Positions 50,601-64,000 of a stretch of DNA of 64,000 nt are shown here, one piece after another. The DNA lies in NCBI GenBank assembly GCA_003342815.1, contig PTEX01000273.1:310001-374000 (forward strand), given 5' to 3'. A program made the translations under genes and the position numbers. The notes below the pieces were generated by a model. The model had not been told where the DNA came from, ran no database searches, and worked only from the letters and a program-made list of their open reading frames with translations. The stretch's first letter is position 1, and each line of letters opens with the position of its first letter. Origin of the DNA: Eudromia elegans (lineage: Eukaryota > Chordata > Aves > Tinamiformes > Tinamidae).

Positions 50601-53600
50601 CTTCCACATCAATCCTCATCCCTTTATTATATACTGTCTTCCCATGCTGAACCTTGTCCTATCCTCTTTATTCTTGTCTCATTAATATTTTCAAAACCAA
50701 AGTTTTTATTCCTCCCTCTAGTATTGGTCATAGGAACTGACTTAAAAAAAGAAAAATCTAAAAAAAGACAATCTTTTCTTCTTCAACAAGTACCCAAAGG
50801 AAATTCAGCTTGAGGTAGCTGCTTTTGACAAATACAAGCTTATCTAAAATCGTAGGTACCAAGCCCTCTGTAACAGTTAACTAACCTTTTGCCAATGTCA
50901 GAAAAATCTGTAGTGAAGAAGGCCCTCTAAATTTAGTTTGGAATCTGTTTACTAAAAATGAACTCTCTCTCCTCACATTGCCATATCTATGTGAGGACCC
51001 TTCCTTCAGTCATTAGTATTTGTGGAATACATGATTTTCTAAGAGGAAAGTTACAATTCAATGATTTTTCTTCTGAGAAGTAATTTGTTCCAAAAAGCAG
51101 GGACAGACAGTGGCACCCTGCAGAATACATTCACTTGTACACATGCTTGTACTATCATAGCCAGAAAAAGATCCAAGCTAATGAATGGAAATGGAGAGTG
51201 GGGGAAAGGAGTTGGAAGAACAGAGTCACAGAGTCTGTATCTCAGACACAATTAGTGATTCTTGCTCTGAATCTAGCACTGCATGACATCAAGCACTGCA
51301 GAGTCAGAATAATCATGGACACCGTCCACTCGGGGCAGGATGAATAACCCAGACTAGTGCTTGCTTGGGAAAAACCACTTTGAGAACAAACATGTGACCA
51401 GTCACATTATCTCTCCTTATTAATTTCTTTCACAACCTCTGGCAATCTGAACATTTCAAATTCTTCCCTGGTGACATCTGTATTCATGGCTCTAATTTAG
51501 CGCAGCAACAACACTGAGCTTGTGTAAGCAAACATCAGTGGCAGCGTTGTTCCCGTGCTCACTGAAACTCTTTGCCCTTTGGAGCCTGCTATCAGCTCTG
51601 AGCTATCGATCCACTCTGCACAACCAAATCTGAGAACTAGCCCACGTCCACCTATGAACTTTACATTTGCTAGTTTCCAACTGAAACTAGTTCTGCTTGC
51701 TCATTATTAACCTGCTCTTTCCTCAAAGACTCCTGTTGAGCAAATATCCCACTTCTGTCATTTGGTAAGTCCTAAAACCAGAGAAGCAGCAAGCAACAAT
51801 ACGTATGTGAGGTTTGCTAGGAATTATGCACACTCAGTCTGTATTCTACCTAACCTGAACAATACAGTTTGCTAAAAACATCTTCTGCAACATGGCACGG
51901 GTAATAAACATCAGCATTCATTACAAATAATTTGCCCCCATCATCGTGATAGACAGGTGACTATTTTCTGACTCAGCTAATAATCTTCATTGCAAAGTTA
52001 AAATATTTCCATATCACCCTGCCAGAGATGCTGAATTTAAACTTTTTATCTGGGTCAGGGTTTTCAGCATTTAGAAGAAACATTACTTGAACACATATTG
52101 GAGAGTCCAAAGAAAGCATTGTCATCAATACTTAACCTAAATATCAGCTGAAAACCAAGTTAGCTTGCCAAGAACAAAGATGCAGACTCCACAAACAAAT
52201 CCACTAATTTCTCTGATTTTGGAAAGACAGAAATAACTGAAAAACATTGAAACAGCTCCAACAAAAAAGGAATACTCATACTGGTTTGTCTTCACACTTA
52301 AACTTCAGAGGTTGAACTTTCCCATGTGGACATTGCATTTGGAAAGTACTGTAGATATGAACATCAAAGCTAGCCAACCTCCACAGGAAAAAAACGAAGG
52401 AGCTGAGGTACTTGGCAGCAAACCTAACAACTCAATACTCAAGTGCTCGGGGTAGAAACACTTGAACCACAACGCAGCACCATTCGCTGTCTCTTATGGC
52501 TATGCCTACAGTCCATCAATCATACATCAGAGACTATAGCGCCTTTGTCTTCAACACGACAGTTTTCAGAAGGTGCCAAGGGTCATAAAAGTAACAAGGA
52601 AAGGCAAACTAAAGCAAAAAATATTTTTCCTCTAAGGAAAAAGTGATCCAGGATTATAGTTATGAGATATCTGACTGATGAAAAAAAGAAATGCAGGAAC
52701 AAAACTCATTACAGTTCAGTTTGCCTTAACTGATTTACAGACATTTCCTACTCTTTGTGGTCATATGGCCACATGCACTTCTAAGTAAACTTTTCCGGAA
52801 AGCAACTGCTATGAATTATGGCTTATTTTTATATGACTTCAGAGTTTTTCATGACAGATCTATAGCCCAGCTCATTACACTTTGATTAATGATTATCCTG
52901 ACAAAATATTCTCCTTAGGAGATTCCTAAGAAAAGCTTCCCAAGTACCCAAAATTACTACTGTCAGCACTCAGGGATTCACAGAAGTAGCTGAAAAGGCC
53001 AGAGGCAACAGCTCTGCTACAGTACAGAGATATAAATGTGCATGTCCATGGTCTTGTTTTCAGCACGTCCCAAGTTCTACCCATCTTGAGCTGGTTAGCT
53101 TCTGTCCTTTCCATGATTTTAACTTAAAATTAAGAAATGACAAATCCTATAGTATGGAATGAAATTTGCATTAGAAAAAAATGAATTTGAAATTAGAAAA
53201 CTCTCAGAGATGAGATACATGGGAGCACACAGCCAAGTTACTAAATTGCAATTAGACTATTTTCTTGTAAAAATGAGCAAGTTTCATTTTAAAATACACA
53301 GAATCTATAGAATAATCATCTAAACAAGATGACTGTATCTGGCAAAGCAGACCGAGCACGCATTGCCAAAGCTGCTTTATCGCATCGAGTCAGGTGCAGC
53401 TTTGACTTCACGAAAGCAGCCATCGGAAAGGGCAGTGGTGTCTTTTCATTTAGTCTAACAACCAAGGGAAGCAAAAGACCTTTTTTTTTAAAAATTACTT
53501 TTAAAATTACTAACATAGCTTACACAGATTGTGATGAGAGCGTTTGTGAAAGGTATTCGCCCATCTTAGCAGAAATCAGGTCTAGTCAGGGAAGGAAGTT

Positions 53601-54429
53601 TTTGCTTCCTTTCACTGCTGATTAAGAGTCTAGTGTTTAAAGGGCAATTCCAGACGAGGAAAGAGATCCTTATCACTACCCTTGGATAAGTTCCCACTTT
53701 TGTGTTTTTCCCCCGCATCTCCTTTAATCACAGTTCGTACATGAAAAATACAGCCCAAAGAATGGTACCAGAAAACCAGCTGTTCCATGAAGACGCTAGA
53801 TCATTCAGCATTGTTATGTTTTCGGTACTTATAAATGTTTCTAATAATATTCCATAGTTTCAGTCAGTAAACGGTATTTAAAAATTGCCACAGCTGTTTT
53901 CTTGAGGAGCTAAAGCAGATCAGCTTGTAGGAAAGCTGCACAGGAAAGTCCTCCTCTAAGTACAGTGTGGGTTGAAGCCATCTGGTGAGCATTACAGGTC
54001 ACATCCTCTTCCCTGCAACATTCACCTAGAGCCCAGGCCATAAGGGAAAGATGTTTTACAACACAAAGCAGGAGCAAAGCTAGATATCAACTCTAAGCGT
54101 TCAGACATTGCATGTGAACTTAACGATTCAGTCAAGTAATTGCAAGGCAGTTTCCTCTCCCATGCAAACTTTAGGATAGTTGAAAAAGCACTGAAAATAC
54201 AAAAAAAAAAAAAAAAAAATCTATGAGATGTATAAAGCTGAATCTCAAGTTTCCCTCCAACCCCAAAAGATTATCACAGTTATGTAGCAGTTTATTCTAG
54301 CAATTCACCAGTCCTCGGTCATTTTCAATAAACACTTTCTGATGCTAATCCCCAACCCTCTTTTTCCATAGATTTCTGTGAGAATGCAAGAAAACAGCCC
54401 GTCCTTTTCCCTGTAAATGCAGGCATGTT
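47661..54429. other. Gene-free intergenic stretch
   Basis: No coding exon, RNA gene or clear mobile element was found. An A19 run lies at 54201-54219. The block 52720-52920 is low in repeats and AT-rich with homeodomain-type TAAT motifs, which makes it a conserved-element candidate only. Confidence 0.5.
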
Positions 54430-55365
54430 ACAATAGACTGGTCCAAGGAAATCAATAATGGGTGCTTATCAGTCTGGAAGACAAGACAGCAAGCAGAATA
54501 TTTGCAGATGGTGCTAAATCAGGGGGAGGGACTGACATAAGTAGCAGAGCTTCAGTGCACAGAAACCTCAAGCACAGGGAATGGGAGAGCAAATATTTCA
54601 TAGGATTCAGTAAGGAGAAATGCCCCACTGCAGCCTAACCCCCACATCAGTAGGGCCTGGGAACTGGTTGGCTGCGGGGCAGCCCCACTGAAAAGGGGCT
54701 GTGTTGGATGCCTGGCTGGACATATGCTAACCCGGTGCTCTCATGGATAAAGAGAACCACTAAAGGCTGCCTTGGGAGGAAAGCAACCAGCACATGAAGG
54801 GAGATTATTATTTGCTTTAAACTGGTGCTGTGGAGGCCACATAAGGACGACCATGTCCAGTCTGGGGACCTCCCCTCCTCACTCCCCTTTCAGGAGGGAT
54901 ATTAAAAACTGGAGCAGATCCAGCAAAGGGCACTCAGGATGGACAGGGACATGGAGGACGTGAGCTATGAGGAGTGGCTGACAGAGGATGACTTGTTTAG
55001 TCTGGCAAAGGAGAGGCTAAAGGAAGATCTAATAGCAGCCTATGACTACATGAAGGGAAATTACAAAGATAACAAAGCCAAACTGCTCTTGGGAATAGCA
55101 AAAAACATAACAAAGGCCAATGTTATACGTGTCATAAGACACATATTATGACTTAGGATGTTAGGAAAAACTACCTCACTGGAAGGACTGAAACCCAAAG
55201 GGCAGGGTGATGGCAGACTTTCATCTTGGAGATTTTCAAGACCCCAGCAGGCAAAGCTATCTCTCCAGTGGTGGCAAAAGCCCCTGGTTTAAACAAAAGG
55301 TTGGACTATACAACCTCCAGGTGTCCATTCCAGGCAACATTTCCATATGTTTTGTTAGAATTACT
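54430..55365 (+). mobile_element. CR1 LINE fragment, 3' part of ORF2 and tail
   Basis: Blocks in CR1 order on the plus strand: ATATTTGCAGATGGTGCTAA (ORF2 block), GATCCAGCAAAGGGCACTCA, a stretch reading YEEWLTEDDLFSLAKERLKE and DLIAAYDYMKGNYKDNKAKL, then TTGGAGATTTTCAAGACCCC and GGTTGGACTATACAACCTCC near the 3' end. This is the last 0.9 kb of a CR1 with ORF2 C-terminus and 3' untranslated part, 5'-truncated. Reading frame is not continuous over the fragment, and the terminal octamer repeats are eroded. It is old and inactive. Its orientation is opposite to the two copies at 34 kb. Confidence 0.92.
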
Positions 55366-58300
55366 GCAATGGCAACAGAGCAACAAGACGTAGCCGAGTC
55401 TCACTGACCTTCCACAGCCCAGCTCTGCTTTACAGCTTCCTGTTCACAGGAGGAAAGGAGTGGAGGAAATGGTAAAATGCTCTTCACCAATAGAACAGTT
55501 AACACAGGCAGGTTTGAACAGAAATCTATAGCTCCGCCTGCATATAGCTCTGTATTTGGTAGTGAAACATGGTGGTTCTGGCACCCAGAGAACTGAGGCA
55601 GGCTCTATGACACAAAGACTCATGTCTGATTTCTCAGGACATTGCTTTGGGGGAGAGAGATAGAAAAATATAAAAAGTAGTGTTTGGCACATCATTCTCC
55701 CCTGTGGAAGTAGGGAGATTGCCAGGCTGTCCAAGTCCTGGAGTATGACTGCCTCATTGGTTTGCCCCAACTGCTAATGAGGTGTGCATCTCAAGATAGT
55801 TAATTCAGGGAACAAACATATTTGGTGCTCTGTAACACATAACAACAAGCTTAGGGCAAAATTATTTCTGACAGTTTTTCTCAAAAACAAAAAAAAAAAA
55901 AATACCCAAAACAGGCCCTATATGAAGTCACAGAAGTGTATCGACAAAATTCTGGGGGAATAGATTTATTTCAGTTTGCCAAAGAAGAAACAACACAGGA
56001 ACAGCTGAAGCTCATGGCCTCCCTGTGCCAACGAGATCAAAAAATATAACTTAGAGTTTTGGGTGCTGTGTAGTCTCTTCAAAGAGACCTGCACTGAAAT
56101 TTCCAAAGACCAAACTCGTACTACTTACATCCCAAAGTTGCAGAAATAACTCTTCCATACTCTAGTATTGGAGTCTGAGTTATATTCTGTAGTGGAGCTT
56201 ATGGAAGTCAGAGTGCAGCACGTTTGACTGCACAGTGCAAATAAATGCTCATCGAAGCTTAAAATACAGCCATCTTTAACGGAAGCATTCTAAATATAAT
56301 AAAACTTTATGGAAAGTTAAGCCTGCACACTCTCAGTCTATCACGGCTACTTTCCCTTATTCTCCAAGGCTGCTGACAGTCATTCTTTCACCCTTAGGAC
56401 TGGGAGATGTGTTAAAATAAGGCTCTGTTTACTTGGAATTCTGGAGAAAGCACCGTTCAGATGTTGACACCCATGATCACATTTACACAAATGCCACATC
56501 AAGGGTGGTCAAAGAGCTTCTCCTACATCTTCAAAAAGAAGATAAATGCTGACATCCTGATGTTTTCTTCACAGTCTCACGTTTCAAGTTGGAAAACCCA
56601 GCAGTTTCATGTTTGGTTTCACAGTATAGGACAGCAACCAGTCGTTGGCAGCAGGACTGGTTACTGAAAGCACCTTCTTAGAGCCCAAAGCCTTGTGTGG
56701 TCCCCTGCTAGAGGGGCAAACAGTAATTGTTGAAGTGGGGACAGGTAACAGATTCCCAGAATTCAAACACACCAGGTGACACTCAGGTTGACACAAGGCA
56801 CCAGCATGCCGTGGGTAGCAGGTAGATGGGTAGCAGCTCACTGCCTCAGCCCCTCGTAGGGCTGTTGTTCTGCAGACAGATAACTGTGTTCCCCACAATG
56901 TGTGGTTCAGGCTTCCCAAGTCCTGTTTGTCCTCACAGCGGTCTCTCCTGCTCGTAAGCAGAGAAACATGGCTCATAAAATAGTCTTTTTTTTTTTTTCC
57001 TAGCGTATGTAGGGAAATGGGATTAGAGAAAACAGCAAAACAAAGGCATTTAAAACCAGTCCTTGTTATTGCCTGATGGAGTTATGCATATAATCTGTTC
57101 TGTTTTACCTACCAATCTACCAGAACACTAACCGTAATATGCTTGAAAATTCCTCAGATCCGTATATTCACTACAAAGAGGACATAACCACCTAGCTACA
57201 ATTTAGATTGGCAGGCAGCACTGAGACAAGAGGTGAAATGAAGTTAAACGAAGTATTTTGTTAAGAAGGTGTCAGACACTTCATTTTACTATGAACCACC
57301 CTCCCATCACCAAAATTTAAATGACAAATTCCATTTGAATCATTGTGACAAGAAAAGGAATTATTAGTTCTCAGGGGAATGGTGACTGTAGTGTACAGCC
57401 TTATTTAAAGGCTGTGAAACTTAGTTCTGCAAATACACTCACTAATATGGATTTCTTCTCTCTTTTATTAACTGCCACTAGAGCTACAGCACTGAGATAA
57501 AAAAAACAGCAGGAGAAGGAAAACAAAAGAAGTTTTCATTTTAATAACATATACATACACAAAACATAGGCAAAGCAGTTTAACAACCCACGAACTTGAT
57601 CTCCATCCAGTTTTAACTTTATTTTCAAGAACAGAATTTTCATCCAAGATTTTGCTCTGGTTCTGAACCAGAATTTGAAAATGAGCTTCTACTCAGCTCA
57701 AGAATTCTTGGATCCAGGCTTAGCCTGGGATTCTGTCATCAGCAAAGTGCACATTAATTTAAGAACTCTAAAAGGAGAAAACTGCAGAAAAAGCCAGGAT
57801 AGTCTGACTGAAAACCATATAGAGCTGAGGAATGGTGAAAGGATGGAAATTCTGCCTGCTCAGAACAATAATCCTATTTTGCAGCAGGTCCCTGCAGGTT
57901 TGAAGCACAATTGTAAGATTCAAACAAGTAAATGAAAAATTCATAGAGTCTCTACAACTACTACAGCAAAAATTATCCAAAGAGGGTATCAACTAGCTGC
58001 TTCAAGTTTGGAAAGTGTTTTTAGTCTAAGGCTATTTATGTTGGATTGCATAGTGACAAAAGTCTGGTTTTGCATTAGCATTGTGTAAAAGCCATTGGAT
58101 TACGTTATCATACTAAACAAAAATTAGAAGACTTGCACAACTGGGAAGGGAGAGCAGAGAAGGAAAGAGAAACTGTTAGACCAAGTTACCTGTTCTGGGA
58201 ATTCTGCTACTGCACAGCTTTACACATTAAATAAATCCTCACGCAATGATGGAAAATACTTTTGGTGAGAAGAAAAACATCTAATATTTTCAAAAAATGC

Positions 58301-58374
58301 ACAACTCGCCTCCTTCCTCAGTTTCTTTTGATATCACTAATAAAGATCTGAAGAAACAGACCTCTTTATCCATT

Positions 58375-58410
58375 AAATATAGTTTATAAAATAAATATAG
58401 TTTATAAAAG
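58375..58410. repeat. Two-copy 18-base tandem duplication
   Basis: AAATATAGTTTATAAAAT is followed directly by a second copy differing only in its last base. Confidence 0.95.
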
Positions 58411-61400
58411 GCAACAGAAGAGCCCCACTTAGCAAGAAACTCTTTCCAGCTACATTACTTTGGTTCTTGAGTTAGTCCAAGACTTACTCAAGAAGTAAAT
58501 AGGAACTTAAGCAAGCAGGATCAGCTCTTCTCTATTTCCTTACCTTGCAAGGAAAAAAAACCTGCAGAGAGTGTCCCCCCCACTTTAGATTAACCTAATC
58601 TTGATAAGTCTAGGAAGACCTCTGAAGGTATGGCCAGCCATTTCAAGTACAAGTGAAACAAGAACTTTTTTGCCTGGAAGTATTGTTATTTACAAGGTAC
58701 TGTCATACACGAACCTGAACAGGGCTGGCTTTGCATTCTCTCAGCCACACAGGTTGATATCCAGAAGATTGAAACCCTAGGCACAGTTACTTCTATTGAC
58801 TCGGATTAGCCACTCCATTTTCTTTATGTGCAGTAAGATCTGGTAATGAACACTTTTTTTTCCTCCTACGGCCCCTATAAAGCTGCAGACTTCTAATTTC
58901 TTAGAATAGTGCTATAAAATGTAGCACTTCTGAGGCCTTGTTACAAGCGCTAGGAAACTTCACCTTGGCATGACATGAAGTGGAGCCCCATCCTACCCTG
59001 AAATACGGGTTCTCGTAGGAAACCAGCATCACAAGCTAAGACACAGAGCCACAGTGTTTTCTGGCAGCGAGGTGCAGCTAAGCCCGAGGAAAGCCTGATA
59101 ATGGCTCTAAGGGTATTGATGTGCTCATACGTGTCAGTCACTCAAGACACCATGCATCAGCGTGTGGAGAAGGTGAAGATATATTCATGCTGAGGAAGAA
59201 AAGCAGAGGCTGAAGATATTGTCCTCAAAATCCTCACGCAGAATGTTCATAATGAACAACCATGCTGACTGTATACAAATGCTTAAAGACTCAATTCAAA
59301 GCACAACGCAGATGATAGGAAGATTGCCATCATCTTAAAGGAAGGAGATGGATTTAGATAAAATAGGAGCTAATCTGAATCTTCCTTGAGGCTCAAATCC
59401 CATCATTACTTTTCTGCCTAAAATGTTTAAAGTTTTTCGTCTTTTCCAATTCTTCTTTGGCAAGCACCTCATCATGTTCTGTGCTGCTGGGTCCAACCAA
59501 AATTTATTACATAAAGGTCTAGGAAAAGACTACTCTTATGGTATTTTCTCCCAAGCCAAAAATCACTTATTACTGCACATCTAGCAAGAAACTTGAATCT
59601 TGCAAGGTTTCTATCCCAGCTAGACTTAGTTAAAAAAATAGACCAACTTCTGATGATCTTGATTGCTACATTTCATCAGTTCAGGTGTACCCACAGCTAT
59701 AACAGCCCTATAGCTGAAATTTTTATATTCACTGTCAATCTTATGCAGAAAACTTCTTTTTTGTATCCAGCTGCCATGACCACTGAAATTCTATGTTCCC
59801 TGCCATGCCATTGCTCAAACTCCACGGCTATGAGCAGAGCACAGCCTTGTGTTATCACCGCTACCTGGCTTCCAGATTCTAGCTGGCTCAAAGCCACATG
59901 GCGTGGGAAGATGGGGCATGCAAGTAAGTTTACGTGGTGAAACACTTGTCTTGAGTGGTCTGCTAAGACTTGAAGGATCAAATATGTGCAAAATAACTGC
60001 AGTTTTCCAAAGTGCTCCATTGCTTTGCAGCTTCCTTTTGTTGCAGAAAAGAGTCAAAATAGTTTAGTTTCTTACACCTCTAACTCACTACAATGAAATG
60101 AATAACAGAATAACAAATTAGCGGGCTCAGAATATCATGAATGTTGAGGCCAGTCACATGCCATTACATGCCAAAGCAACACGGTTCAAATCTTGTCAGT
60201 TAGTAGATTAGGTCCTTTGCCTTATTGTTACGGAGCTGCAGAATGCCTGCCAGGGAAGTAGAAAACCTGCCAACATGAACATTTATGATTTGCTTGTCTG
60301 ATATGTGAGGTTCTGATTTATTTTTTTACTTTCATTCATTTGCATTCTTGTTTTCTATCCACCTTTTTATACATTTAGTTTCATTTTCTCTTTTTTACCA
60401 TCTTTTTCTCTCTCTTCCACAAAAAAGCTTCCCTCTTTCCAAAGTTGTTCCTGTTCAATCACAGACCTGTACCCTGTGATGTCAAAGTCATGGTAACCAA
60501 ATGTATGTAGCATTTCCATTTGAACTCACTGCGTGGATTCAGTACATATTTCATCTAGGAGCATCAGAGAGAATACCCAGGTCACCAAGTCCAGCTCCAC
60601 TTTGCTGCAGGTAGCTACCCAGGAGACATTCAGACCAAAAGACATTAGAGTCACTTTTTACTACCCGTTAAAAAATTCAATGCCTGCAGCAAGAGATTAG
60701 CAGCCAGAGCCGTAATGAACCACAAGCAAAGAACAGACTAACATCTGCTGGCATATCTGACAATTTCTAAAAAAATGTGATCTTAAAAGCTCTCATCAAG
60801 GAGTGGGTTTAAGGGAAAAATCTTTCCCTCACCAAGTTAAATTTAAAGCAGTTTGTGCATGCTCACTTTGCAATGGCTTACCATTATGAAAACAACAGCT
60901 CTTGATTGCAAGAAATCATCCATTTTTTTCTAAAAAGTTCATCTGTCTCTCAATAGAAGAATCCACTTTCAGCTGGTTGGCTGTATTTTTGGGTAGGAAC
61001 CTTGTAGGACATACAGATGCAGAACCATCAAGGCTACTCTAGTTCTCTCTGCTGTCTGAGCTCCTATTCTACCAGGAAAGCACACTATGTCTCCTTAGGG
61101 CTCCCCTGAAAACGTGTGGACACAGTTTCTTCCTGTAAGATGGAATGGTACAATATGGAAGAGCTTGTTAAACACCGTCAGAAACCAAACTGCGACTGCT
61201 TCTCTCATCGAGCAGTTCTACAGCTTGGGTAAAATTTCCCTGATCACAAATGGTGGGTATATTTGTACTAATCATCTTCAGAGAGCAAGACATGTTGAAT
61301 CAAACTTTCTCAATATGCATTGACCAAGGGATTTTTATTGCTCACTCATGGTGAGGGCAGTCATAACAACAAAATATGAAATCTTTCATTCACAGTAACT

Positions 61401-62246
61401 AAATGTTTCAGACTCTTTGGAAAATATCAAACAATGTATTTGTCTTCTGAAATTCCCAAGTCAGCATCTGTCTTTGTGTTACTCATCTCTCTTTCCTTTC
61501 TCTTGTCTGGAAAGTCAATAAAAGTCATTTCTTCGCTTAAGAAGTCATACCCGAGGACTCTAATGCTGGGTTTAAAAAGACAGGAAAAAACAAAAGGAAG
61601 TGTCCAAACTGCACGCAGCAAACACACGAAATAATTGGTTGGTCCAATGGCAATCGGAAGTGTCAAATATGGATTAAACAGAGCCAGCCTGGCCCAGAAT
61701 GATTTTGTTTGTGTCGGAGGGAAGTCTGCAAGCCTTAGAACATTGTTACTGTAAATACATAAACTTACAGGGAAAATCCTGTAGTCAGAAATAAACAGCT
61801 AAAAATGAAAGGCTTAGGAAAAGCTTTCCAAAAGAGGAACTTATTTACAAGGGAGCATGACACAGACCTTTCAAAACAGATATCCCTTCCTGCTAACCAA
61901 GTAAGGTCTCAGTGCTGTAAGCCTTGGTTTTACTGTTATTTTTGATTGCTGAGTGGCTTTTCTATCCTACCCCTGAGTGGTTCAGCCTCAGGATCCAGGC
62001 TGTCATGAGCAAGCACCATGGGCTGGCTGCTCCACGGGGGAGTGTGGAGGGTGCCCCAGCACGACGCCACCGTGATGCCATCCCACAGGGTCTGCACGGG
62101 CCAGGGCAGAGCCTCAGCCGCCCCTAGCACGGCAAGTGGTGATCTCCCTGCAGGAGGCAAGGCCGTGACAGCACTGGCCACATTTCATGACCACAATCGT
62201 TCTATGCAAAATAATGCTGAGAAATAGGTCACGTTGTTGCCTTGCC

Positions 62247-62276
62247 AGATATCAAAACATTAGATATCAAAACATT
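62247..62276. repeat. Two-copy 15-base tandem duplication
   Basis: AGATATCAAAACATT occurs twice in perfect tandem, so the duplication is recent relative to its surroundings. Confidence 0.97.
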
Positions 62277-64000
62277 ACATTTATGACCTGTTTGAAATCC
62301 ACGGTTTCCATGCACAAAGAGGTCAAATTCTTTCTCAAAATACAGCCTGGTTTTAAGACAAAGTAACTAGAGCAATATAGTTTATCTAAACTGCTATGAT
62401 TCTCTTTCTGTCCTATCAGGACCAAGAAAAGCCTTCCCTCATTTGGTTCTACTTATACCTAGGAACGTTTCATCAATCTTTGAGGTGCCTGAATCACGCA
62501 CTTTAATGACAGTACCAGACAGTGCAGGACAATTTCACTTTCATCAAAATAAACACACAAGAACGAGGCTTTGCTTGTTTCGCTGCACAAGTTTGGGTTA
62601 CAGCACAAACATAATGTAGCCCAAAGAAGATGGAACTTGCTTTTCTGTTTTTCTTCCCGGCCATCAGGAGTGGACTGAAAAACAGCACCCTTTTGCTGAC
62701 CATTACTCCTAAGAAAATCTCCCTGTAATTAAGAGAACCAACATAAAATTGAACTGCCTTATTCTCGAAGCTGTAATGTTCAGCGCAATGTTCTGAGCTC
62801 ACTCTCAATGTGACCTTTTCAGCGCCCATAGACAGGCCCACCAACACCAGGCAGCACCCCAACCTACCTCCTAAAGATGCACACGGGGAGACGGCCTTGC
62901 TGCCCTGAGGCTCAGCATGGAGTCATCCTGCAAACCAGGAGGCACCTTCATGCCTTTGAACTCAAGTTGTCGGGCAGTTTTTCTCACAATAATTATATCC
63001 TCAGAGACCTTGGAAATCCCCAGTTCACGCATTTTGTCAGACTAAACAGTCTTCTGTCCTTTCATCTCGGTTATTGAATTTATTGCCAATAGCATTTTAC
63101 ATAGTGTGTGTTAGAGGAGCCTTCCATCTCAACCGCACCTATTAGAGTATTGACAGAGGCTGCTAATCTCCCTTAAAGCTAGTCTGACTCAGTAGGAAAA
63201 GATATATTACATTCCCTGTCCTGTGACAGTGGGTTAAACTTTCATGTGTGTAAAAGCATGAAGGCTTTTAACCAGTTGGGAGGGAGGAGGCTTCTATTGC
63301 AGCCCCACTGCAAGACTGTGATTGCAGCTGGTAGATGCAGCTCCAAGAGTCAGGAGAATGACTTTCCATGCTCTGCTGCATGTCAGCTCGGAATGGCACT
63401 TCCTAATACACACGAAACGCTTGAGATTTACAAATCCACATTTCTTTAACAGTATTTTTTCTTATCTTACATGCGTATTCAGATGGATAAAAGATACCAC
63501 ATCTGGTATTAAGTTTATTGCTAAAGACAGGTAATTATTAGGATTAGGTTACAACAATTTACTGACATGCGGCAATCACAACTCCCACAGAAAAGATTAA
63601 AAAAAAGGGAAGGCTCCACCAGGAAAGCTAATGATGCAGTATCCTGTCGACTACAAACTAAATACAAAGTGATACAGATTCAAATCCATGAGGAACGTAT
63701 GGAAAAACTAGCATCTCTATAAGCCTTCTGCACAAACACTTGCCTTTTTCGTATAAATATACATTTTAAATATGCCAGAAGAGTATAAAGAACAATGCGA
63801 GGGCAAGTTTTCTGCAAACAAAGGATGTTTGTACTTCTGTGTATTTCCAGTTAGGATTAAAGATAGCAAGAAGTGAAAACACTCTAAAGTTTGACTCCCC
63901 ATACATGTCTTCAGATGTCACTCACACGTTAAAGCCTACCAACGAGCGGAAATAGCTTGTGTGGACATTTCTTCAATGCCTCCTAACAACGACAAGGACT

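Larger units (their letters stand above)
55366..64000. other. Gene-free intergenic stretch
   Basis: No coding exon, RNA gene or clear mobile element was found. A GC-rich patch of about 170 bases lies at 62010-62180. Short duplications are listed separately. T-rich and A-rich runs occur at 56986-56998 and 55887-55901. Confidence 0.5.

Noticed and set aside
60560-60660. CACCAAGTCCAGCTCCACTT, resembling the antisense CR1 AGTCCAACC block
   Set aside because: No octamer tail and no further blocks in order; too weak to call.
62010-62180. GC-rich patch with short open frames
   Set aside because: CpG density is modest, frames are under 85 codons, and no gene, repeat family or splice structure is recognised.
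1-64000. Endogenous retrovirus, LTR, or DNA-transposon copies
   Set aside because: No paired LTR-like ends, terminal inverted repeats or family protein motifs were recognised by reading; diverged copies could still be missed.

Overview
The window looks like vertebrate nuclear DNA, most likely from a bird. The signs are interspersed CR1 LINE fragments with the bird/reptile-type 3' tail (TTGGA..TCTATGATTCTATG-like, seen in antisense as ATCACAGAAT..GGTTGGAA), low repeat density, no Alu, L1 or B-element sequence that I can recognise, and one strong CpG island in an otherwise AT-rich landscape. There are no operons, bacterial genes, CRISPR arrays or phage genes. No endogenous retrovirus or LTR element was recognised.

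Only one real protein-coding exon can be supported. At 18184-18204 on the minus strand a perfect-Kozak ATG opens a seven-codon exon (MDNFWAE) that ends at a consensus GTGAGC donor inside a dense CpG island. Length, phase and sequence match the start of unconventional myosin-X (human MYO10 begins MDNFFTEGTRVW from memory), so I call this exon 1 of MYO10. On that reading, 18183 down to 1 is the 5' part of a long intron 1, and 18205 to about 18700 is the 5' leader and promoter. No exon 2 motif (GTRVWLRENGQ) appears in the window. Everything above about 18.7 kb is then upstream intergenic DNA. In human and, as I recall, other amniotes, the next gene in that direction is BASP1, which is not in the window.

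Layout: 1-18183, MYO10 intron 1 with simple repeats, GC-richer patches and a small CpG cluster near 16 kb. 17600-18690, promoter CpG island. 18761-25860, featureless intergenic DNA. 25867-26575, a 121-codon open frame preceded by a strong splice-acceptor-like tract and followed at once by a second, smaller CpG island; this is the best candidate for an undescribed transcript. 32893-33209, a large GAAAA-type pentanucleotide satellite containing the window's only N. 33893-34840, two antisense CR1 3' ends. 47035-47660, an old sense CR1-like relic. 54430-55365, a longer sense CR1 fragment. The rest is gene-free AT-rich sequence with minor tandem duplications and some stretches that could be conserved regulatory elements. 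Most open frames, including the long ones across the CpG island, are chance products of GC-rich, stop-poor sequence and are not annotated.
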